Source: Limnephilus marmoratus (lineage: Eukaryota > Arthropoda > Insecta > Trichoptera > Limnephilidae). From it: a stretch of DNA of 64,000 nt. Both the position numbers and the translations under genes were made by a program. This document shows, piece by piece, positions 57,110 through 64,000 of this stretch (position 1 is the first letter of the stretch; every line of letters starts with the position of its first letter). Where the stretch lies: contig OU862915.1 of assembly GCA_917880885.1 (NCBI GenBank), forward strand, positions 40,928,676-40,992,675, given 5' to 3'. Below the pieces are notes generated by a model. That model searched no databases, had not been told where the DNA came from, and saw nothing but the letters and a program-made list of their open reading frames with translations.

Positions 57110-57394
57110 CATCTTAAAAGTAATCGGTATAAACGTTGTATATTCTATCACTTTTATTCTTCTAGGCACAAATAGATATACATCATTTCTTCAATTTTTG
57201 TTTATATTGAATATGAGACTTCTTATCATTTTTACATAATATGTATTTTTATTTTATTATTTGTTTTGTTGTTACACTGTTTTGTGTATTTTCTTTTCTC
57301 ATTGTATTATATTTTCTTCATTGTTTGTTACTCAACTTATAAATTATAATGTAAAAGCCCATCAGGGCGTGTAATAAATAAATAAATAAATAAA
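57110..57394 (+). mobile_element. LINE 3' end with (AATAAAT)n-type tail
   Basis: An AT-rich 3' UTR leads to GTAAAAGCCCATCAGGGCGT and a repeated AATA tail at 57371-57393. This is the usual end of Jockey/CR1-type insect LINEs and probably belongs to the plus-strand copy at 55099-55535. Confidence 0.65.
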
Positions 57395-57399
57395 ACATG

Positions 57400-57756
57400 G
57401 AGTACTTCCCGTTGCCGGATCCTCAGCTTTTTCATACGAAAACCGCAGTGAGGAACTGACGTCGGGACAGCACCTTGGTCATCGAGGGTTGAGTTATCCG
57501 CAAACATTTTACCTTACAAGTTAGCCTTTACGGTGGCAGTGTTTGCAAGTGAGCTGTCAGGTCTGATAAGAGGTGGCATACTGGATTTGCAGAAATAGCG
57601 ACCTATTGAGCTCGCAAGCGACCAGAATTGCCTGCTGCCATGCGGGCATGCAGCCAGCTTTCTGCTGATCTGCTGGTCGTGCTCGAGTTTTGACCTATTT
57701 ATGGTTCTCTTGGTTTCCTTTGCCTTTTTGTTGTAAGTTATATGATTATCAATCAC
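57400..57756 (-). pseudogene. LINE linker fragment between endonuclease and RT
   Basis: The minus strand encodes HITYNKKAKETKRTINRSKL, SCKSSMPPLIRPD-type sequence (YFCKSSMPPLIRPDSSLANT) and later DNSTLDDQGAVPTSVP. These blocks are typical of the region before RT in insect LINEs. No catalytic motif is present. Confidence 0.6.
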
Positions 57757-57764
57757 ATTAAATA

Positions 57765-58030
57765 ATGAAAATTATTCACCAGAACATAAGAAGTATTACC
57801 AACATTGATAACTTTCTTGTATTTCTCGAAAAACTTAATTTCACATTTGATATGCTTTGACCGAGTGCTGGATTAATAAATACTTCACCTCCAAAGAGAT
57901 ACAAAATTATACTGAGTACCTACCACACAACAAGTAAAATAATTAACGCTAGTGGTATTGTAATTAATGTCAGAGACGCTATACAAACGCATAAAGTTGA
58001 CGAACTCACTTTATCACAAGTAAACTGTCC
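57765..58030 (+). pseudogene. LINE endonuclease N-terminal fragment
   Basis: The plus strand reads KIIHQNIRSITNIDNFLVFL and, after a stop and frameshift, RYKIILSTYHTTSK and ASGIVINVRDAIQTHKVDEL. This is the start of an AP-endonuclease domain (HQNIRSI equals the metal-binding N). The Glu-containing ET/EC block is damaged. Confidence 0.65.
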
Positions 58031-58059
58031 AAAAATTGTGCTTAACAAAAGCCAGTTTG

Positions 58060-58340
58060 CAGTTTGAGAGATGGATTCATACGTCCGTCACTCCTGGACA
58101 CATTGACTCCAGATTCCTACCACCCCTCATACCCCTTTCCTTCCGAAAACTTTCTCTCAGCAACCCCAAAGACGACATAGGCCCTGTGGGGAGCGATTGT
58201 AAAAAAAAAGTCTCTCCCGATCCGGCCTTCCTCGGATGCATCCGCCGCCGAGGTTCTGATAAACTTAAAGCCCTGAGGAAAATAATTTCCCTCCATATCC
58301 AGGGCCTCCTGTGTGGAGCTAATGTAAAAAAAGCTCTTGA
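58060..58340 (+). mobile_element. SINE-P copy, rearranged
   Basis: Sense-strand SINE-P blocks (ATTCCTACCACCCCTCATAC) are followed by a first, cut hairpin half with an A run at 58200, a piece of central body, and then GCCCTGAGGAAAATAATTTC with CTCCTGTGTGGAGCTAATGT and a short A run. The order suggests two overlapping copies or a deletion. Confidence 0.65.
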
Positions 58341-58399
58341 CAGCTTGTCTGACGAACTAACTTAAGTGCGAAACTAAAGGAGGTAAATGTGTAAGTAAA

Positions 58400-58598
58400 G
58401 ACCGGTCAGTGGCTGAGTGGGCATCGCGTTTGAATCCCACCCGGGGGTCGCGTGTTGATTCCTCGGCTGGCTAAGTCCCCCATCATGACACAAGAAACAT
58501 TTTCCTCTTAGGGAGGTGGTAGTAGGAGATTTTCAAACATTGTTGGGTTATTCGTGTTCCGGGAATTTTTATCTTTCTTTAAGCAAAAAAAAAAAAAA
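58400..58598 (+). mobile_element. SINE-T copy with poly(A)
   Basis: GGTCAGTGGCTGAGTGGGCA (A box) and GTGTTGATTCCTCGGCTGGC (B box with one deletion) are followed by TAGTAGGAGATTTTCAAACA and TTCCGGGAATTTTTATC, ending in 14 A at 58585-58598. Confidence 0.8.
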
Positions 58599-61197
58599 TG
58601 GGATACGGAAGAAAATAGAAAAAGCAATCTAATAGATATTTTATAAATATTTTATTTGTCAGTAATCCACCAGATACACCATTAGATTTATCCCCTTACG
58701 TTCAATTACCCATAAACAAGAATCCCATAACAAACGGTATTGCTAAATTGAACGAAATATATGGAAGTTTATTGGCAACCAGTCACAAATAAGCTATACA
58801 TAAGGTACTTTCCTGGCAAAGGTGTATTTATAGACCCACAGCAAATCATTCTGTCCAATAAAACAGACAAATGGTTAACAGTTTGATCTCCTTGGCTGCA
58901 AACCTGGATATATGTGACTTTATCGCAATATATTATACACTTTCAGTGGGTTTTACACATTAAACGTGGTTTTTATACAGTTAAGTGAGTATTATAGTCT
59001 TACCAACATGAGATAACCCTTACCTAACCTAACTTTATATTATGTACTCGTATTATGCATGGATGTGGCGTGTGGTACAATAAATGTGATTGATTAATGA
59101 TAATTTGTGAATGTATGATGAATTGAAATCAATCTATTTAACTTATAAGTACTGCCAAGATTGTGGCTAATAATATTGTCTTCATTAATTAAACATTAAA
59201 TTTTACTCATTTCATTAAAATTTTAAAAATAAATTCATAAGTTTATTGTGATTAAAAGTGAAGTAAACAATCAATGGACAGAGTTGCTTAACGTTTTGAG
59301 ATAATGAGATGTGAGGATAAGCCATTGCAAATTCTTGCATATCTAGGTCGTAACCCCGGTTGTAAATAGAATTTTCTAAAAATTAAATATGTTTAATTAC
59401 TCCTTCGGTAATTTTAAATTCACTGGCATCAGTTCAATTTAATTAAATTGATAAATTGACTACAACTTGTTTAACAGATTAATTATCGAAAGTTCACAAT
59501 TTGTACACGGCGTCCTAAAACTCGTAGAACAAAAAAAACTGGCGAATTCGCACCATGTAGAGAACTCAAGAAAACTTTTTTTCAATCTGAGGATTTTGAA
59601 AGTTCAATACAAAAACTCGGTACGAGTCTTTTTTGGGTTGTCCAAGAACAGCAGTGCCACTGATTTGTTTGAAGAAGGGCACGTTCCCAGATTCTTAGCA
59701 CTGATCAGAAAACGGTACACCATCTACAGAACGCGACTAGCCTCGAGCTAAAACGCTCTTGTGGTGGCAGCACTGTAGGTACTTCTGGCAGGGTCCTATT
59801 TACAAATCATGGAGCCAATAATTCCTGATGTTATAGATTTCTAAAAGTTTCGCTTTGCTTCAATTTTCTTATGTTTTCTGTATTATTATTATTATTTTAT
59901 TTTCTAAGTAATAGCTGACAATATTTTTATTTTACTTTGTTATATCGATCGTCCAATCGATTAGTCAGACATCTTCGAAAAATCAAAATTTGAGTGGAAA
60001 ATGCAGTTATGTATATATATGTAAAAGTGTACCCTCCATCTGACGCAATGCTCAGATTACTCGTGAGAACAACCGAAACAATTTTTTTGCACAAAAACTT
60101 GAACAATTTTTTTTTAAGTTGATGTTTTCTGGGTCACTAGCAGGATTTTCCAAAATGTCATACTAATGTTGCATCCGGGTGCTATTTTATAGCATATTTA
60201 ATATGTAAACGACATATACGTATAAATAATATTGATTTATAGTGAGCGTTCGTATATTGCTTTCCTCGTTATCTCATAACTTAGTATTTGGGGATATATT
60301 ATATAAAACTCGTGGTATCTGGAAAAATCAAGAAAAAATCGTTTTCTTTTTGTATTTTTTCCCTTTTTTCGACAACTACTCGTACAATCTTTTGAAGCCG
60401 GGTCTAAGCAAAACCTCCTAGATGTGATCTAGGAGGTTTTGGTCTAAGCCGGGTCCTGGTTGACCAATTTTAAAATATATTAAACATTTGATTTTAATCC
60501 TCCAGCGATCGGGTTTTTCAAATTGGTCTGTTCAATATCAACTACATACTCGATTTCGTCGACAACGAAACTCATTTAAAAAAAGTTACATTTAAAAATT
60601 GAATCAAAATGGGATGTAGATTACCAGTTTACCTCTTTTACTGTGAGTTTCCGGATAACTTTTACATTCACAAATAACAGGTACCTACATATAAACCTTT
60701 TGAGCACTGATTCCGCGAGTTCCACAAACTCACTTAGTCCATATTTAATCACTTGAGTTAATTGATGAAAAAGTTGGCGCTAAGTGGAAGAATATTTGTA
60801 TTCACTAAATTAAAAGGGAGTAGACGCTTAAGTGATAATATGTTCCCAAAAGTTTGTCCGTTGCCGACGGGTCGCCAAAGTTTTGGGACTCTTTTATCAC
60901 CTGCTTTTTATTCCAGGCTAATTAATTTAGTGGAAAATGCTATTTTTATGCGGCGTCATGGTATAAGCGATATTGTAAGAACATCCACGTTGTAATAACA
61001 TTGTAATGACATTTTGGTAAAAGCGCTTCAATTTGCTTTGGTTGTGTCGTTTTTTGGAATAGTTTAATTGGAATATGAAATACATATATTTTTCAAACAA
61101 TTCGCGTACCACTTGTTTATTTTTTTATACAAATTTCACAACACCAGAACTCACCACTATATACGGAAATCATTCCGAGCAAATTTTACGAAAACAC
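58599..61197. other. Unassigned sequence
   Basis: No gene was recognised in this 2.6 kb. A SINE-I tail-like fragment (AATATTGTCTTCATTAATTA) is at about 59170, and a hairpin is at 60410-60440. An open frame at 59467-59751 has no recognisable domain. Confidence 0.45.
60410..60440. repeat. Perfect 14-bp hairpin
   Basis: AAAACCTCCTAGAT (60410-60423) and ATCTAGGAGGTTTT (60427-60440) pair perfectly around GTG. GGTCTAAGC occurs directly on both sides, with GCCGGGTC nearby on each flank, so the whole stands as a short inverted duplication. Confidence 0.85.
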
Positions 61198-61365
61198 GCG
61201 GCATAAAACCAAAGAACTCATGCAAAAACTTGGAACAAAAGAAACTTCAAATGCATTGCTTCTAATATAGACCTACTATAGGTGGCATAAAACCAAAGCA
61301 TTCATACAAAAACCTGGAACAAAAGAAACTTCAAATGCATTGCCTCTAATATAGACCTAATATGG
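61198..61365 (+). repeat. 84-bp direct tandem duplication
   Basis: Units 61198-61281 and 61282-61365 share GGCATAAAACCAAAG, GGAACAAAAGAAACTTCAAA and TCTAATATAGACCTA, with few substitutions. Confidence 0.88.
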
Positions 61366-62050
61366 ATCTAATTAACAAGCCCTTTCGATGTCTTGGCCCC
61401 AAGCAGAAGAAAGACGAACCTGTAAGGAACACAGACAAGGAAAAGCCCATAACATATTTATACAGTTTATCTCTTCAGTGGGTACAGCCATGTTTAATAG
61501 TATTCCATTTCATGCAAAACCATGTACATACAATCTCATATGAATTCCAAATAATCAACCCGCTTTCAAAGTTGCTACGCAGCTGAGTAATACAATACCC
61601 TGTGGTGTCCCAAAATTCTCTAACAAACATTTCGTACAACAAAACCTAACATTTTGATTGCAATTAATTTCGCAAAGCTGTTGTCACTAAGATACCTTTG
61701 TCAAAGGCCAATGTTTAGAAATAAGACCTTGCTTTGGTTTAGTTACGTATAATTGGCTAGACGGAGAGCATGTTTGGCAATTCTAAATTGATGAAGACAG
61801 GCCATCATGTTTAGTATAACATCTTTCTGCAAAATAAGAGACATAAGATTATTGATTTAATATCATTGTCGAATTTTTTCGACTGTTTTTTTGGGTAAAA
61901 AACTACACCTATCCGAACTTTAATCCACTCGTCTCGGAAATTTTAAAATATCGTCACTTGAAGTGGCTTTAGGAACCAGATCTAAATACATGTATATCTC
62001 CAAATGTATTCTCCCGTCTTTATCCATCCCCCGCTCCCTTTTATCACAAC
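61366..62050. other. Unassigned sequence
   Basis: Nothing recognised. Confidence 0.45.
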
Positions 62051-62185
62051 ACTAGCTGGTACCCGGCATGCGTTGCTATGCCATTTATTAAAGAAATTGT
62101 TTCTCCCTGCGTCTCCTTTCCCATTCCACCCCTTCCTCTCCCGCGTCCCCTACCCCTCTCGCGTTCCCACTTCGCCTCCTCCACC
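62051..62185 (+). repeat. CT-rich interspersed repeat, 5' part
   Basis: ACTAGCTGGTACCCGGCATG and GCGTTGCTATGCCATTTATT, then a CT-rich tract, match the start of the copy at 4535. It is cut by the SINE-P that follows. Confidence 0.75.
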
Positions 62186-62640
62186 TTCACATAGGAGTCA
62201 CTCAGAAAAATAATTCCCTTCAGGGCCTAGCCCATTGGGGATGCTATGCGGATCATCTTTTAAGGAAAGAAGGAGAGAAAGTTCTAAGAAAGAGGTATGA
62301 CGGGTGTGTAGGAATCCGAAGGTCAGTGTGTCTAAGAGTGACGGACCATCCATCCCTCCCACCGCGGTGCAAGGTGATGTTCTCTTCAAGGGCTCTCTGC
62401 TGGAGAAGTCAAAAGGTCTTCCTCAACCAGTCATTCCCGATCCGTCGAATGTCACGGAACAGGTGCCGCCAAGTCTCAGCAAAGCCTCTCCCCACAAACC
62501 CGGGCACCCCTGCTAACTTATCAAATCGTAACGAAACACTTGGGGTGACCTTTGGCAGAGGCGTAGCTAATCTAATAAATGTTTCCAGGGGCGGCGATAC
62601 CAATACCCGCCTCTCAAACTGAATACTCGCCTCTTAAATT
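62186..62640 (-). mobile_element. SINE-P copy, no poly(A) run
   Basis: A degraded 3' hairpin (GAGTCACTCAGAAAAATAAT, CCCTTCAGGGCC) is followed by the antisense body with GTGTGTAGGAATCCG, CCGCGGTGCAAGGTG, AACCCGGGCACCCC and the 5' GGGGCGGCGATACC block near 62590. It is nearly full length. Confidence 0.7.
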
Positions 62641-62689
62641 TGTTCCCACCCAGGCGCCGTGAATTATATTCATCGGCTGACCCTCCAAG

Positions 62690-62795
62690 TCCTCCATTAC
62701 GATACAAGCAATATTTTTGACTTAGTATGGTGGGGTAGAAAATTTAAAAATATTGTCAGGTTATTTGTAACCCGGGAATGTTTCTCTTTTTTTTT
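62690..62795 (+). mobile_element. SINE-T fragment, 3' part
   Basis: AAGTCCTCCATTACGATACA, ATTGTCAGGTTATTTGTAAC and CCCGGGAATGTTTCTC match the tail of the SINE at 3431. The tRNA head is missing. Confidence 0.7.
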
Positions 62796-64000
62796 GGGAA
62801 TAGTTAAAAAAAGTGCAATTCACTCCCCGCTTTTAATCTTTTTGGAATAAAAACAAAATAATGTGTTAGGTAACATACTTATCGTAATTTAGAATAACAA
62901 AATTTTAAAAATATATTTTAACGCAATACTTCTTTTTCGCAAGTTTCGCACAACGTTTCTCGTTCTGTCTCTTTTATAGATCCCAAAGGATGCAAATCAG
63001 CAGCGAGTTCATAAAACATTAAGAACCGAGTTAATTCTAATAATAAAGTAACTTTAGTATTAAATCTTTTGATAAACCTGGCCCCAAGTACTTTCAACTA
63101 TTTACTCGGAAATTAAGGGAAGTTGGTCCGAGATACTTAAAGAGTTTTGTCGTGTTTAAGCGAGGAAAATAAAAGCTTTATTTGCCCATTGATCTTAGAA
63201 AATAATCATTATTTCACGACTTTCTTCAAGTTGTTTGAATAAAGTCTTTGTAACGAAAGAATTAGTGACTCTCTCATTCCCGAGAAATCCTTTTTCAGTC
63301 TCAACACTCTGGCAAACTCAGAAATAATACAAAATCACATTTTACGAATATAAAGAAATAGTCCGAGTTTCCAGAGCGTTAAAAATTCTTCGCAACGTCC
63401 CACAATGGTTTTACTAGTATGGGAGCGTTGGAAACAAATCGAAATTTCAAAATGCAAGGATCACTAAATTTTGTTTCTATATCTCGACGCCAAAAACCAG
63501 CGCATCTTTCCCCATACCACCAAACTCATTAAAACGTTTCATCACTGCGTAACACGTCAGCAAAGATTGACTTCCCGAGCAGTCAGGACGTTTGCGTGAA
63601 AATGCAACATTTATTATATAACATTTAGGGACTGATAACTTTTTACACCGCTTGCTGGCAAACTTTTTTCAACATGGATCCAATACCTTCAGGTGTGTAC
63701 TAAAGAAGTTAAGTTTTTTTTTTCATTTCCGAATGTGACAAATTTAAGATATATTTTTAAAAAACATCTCTTGAATTAAAAAAAAACGACGTTTTCTGAA
63801 ATAGTTAAGGTTTTAGTTTAATATTCCCCAACATTTCGTAAATATGCTGATGTACTTTTATAGCTGAACTATATTACATAGTATTATATTTTTAAAAAAT
63901 CTTGCGCATTTTTGTGTTTCTACGGCCCAGTATTTTTTACGTTATTTACTTACTGTAAAATTTGAGTGCTTCAATAATATTATTTTAGTCACAAGTTCGG
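62796..64000. other. Unassigned sequence
   Basis: No gene or repeat recognised up to the end of the window. Confidence 0.45.

Noticed and set aside
59467..59751. 94-codon open frame
   Set aside because: No recognisable domain or homologous repeat in the window. Chance cannot be excluded.
1..64000. LTR retrotransposons or integrated viral genomes
   Set aside because: No long direct terminal repeats, no primer-binding sites, and no gag-pol-integrase or capsid-type frames were seen. All RT matches are non-LTR or Penelope-like.
1..64000. CRISPR arrays, operons, ribosome binding sites
   Set aside because: The window is eukaryotic and no such pattern exists. The tandem repeats seen are satellites.

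Overview
The window is AT-rich (homopolymer-rich, no operons, no bacterial features) and reads as nuclear DNA of an insect with a repeat-laden genome. The evidence is one spliced CLIP-domain serine protease gene of the type used in insect haemolymph cascades, short CCTAA runs (the insect telomere unit), and dense families of insect-type transposable elements. I cannot name the species.

Host gene. One multi-exon gene can be assembled on the minus strand from splice sites and reading phase: six coding exons between 51718 and 28487 (51655-51718, 35283-35441, 33694-34022, 32174-32418, 29628-29827, 28487-28911). All exon phases fit, giving a predicted 473-residue secreted protease with a signal peptide, two CLIP domains and a complete trypsin-type catalytic triad. 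Intron 1 is about 16.2 kb and is mostly mobile elements. The residue before the expected activation site is Ser, not Arg or Lys.

Mobile DNA, left to right. 1-308: tail of a transposon protein. 1713-7278: a hAT-like element with 8-bp target duplications that has collected LINEs, a tRNA-headed SINE, CT-rich repeats and a near-perfect 93-bp palindrome. 7635-8445: repeat 'R', with an inverted partner at 49950-50672. 10650-11720 and 17379-17982: two piggyBac-like MITEs at TTAA sites. 12220-16118: a DNA transposon with ~450-bp inverted repeats and a decayed gene combining a transposase-like region, an XPG/FEN-type nuclease and a Cys-rich tail (Academ-like). 21903-26170: a triple nest in which a SINE is split by a hAT MITE that is split by a 3.4-kb RTE LINE, with target duplications at the inner two levels. 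36096-38207: a 2.1-kb DNA transposon with 15-bp perfect TIRs and an uncharacterised protein, the same family as at 1-308. 41772-45540: a LINE split by another LINE, which carries a Penelope-like element (PLE), and also by a short retroposon. 48519-49663: a foldback element around a ~94-bp satellite. 52890-58030: overlapping LINE remnants.

Themes. (1) One LINE family, here 'LINE-P', ends in a nested double hairpin before poly(A). Many short retroposons ('SINE-P') carry the same end, so they probably borrow the LINE-P reverse transcriptase. (2) Three PLE-type termini carry hammerhead ribozyme motifs, two with intact cores, and the PLE's inverted arm begins two nucleotides from the predicted cleavage site. 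(3) Other families: SINE-T (tRNA-like head, tail with CCCGGGAATGTTT), SINE-G (at 9107 and 46205) and SINE-I (palindrome family). All family names are local to this report.
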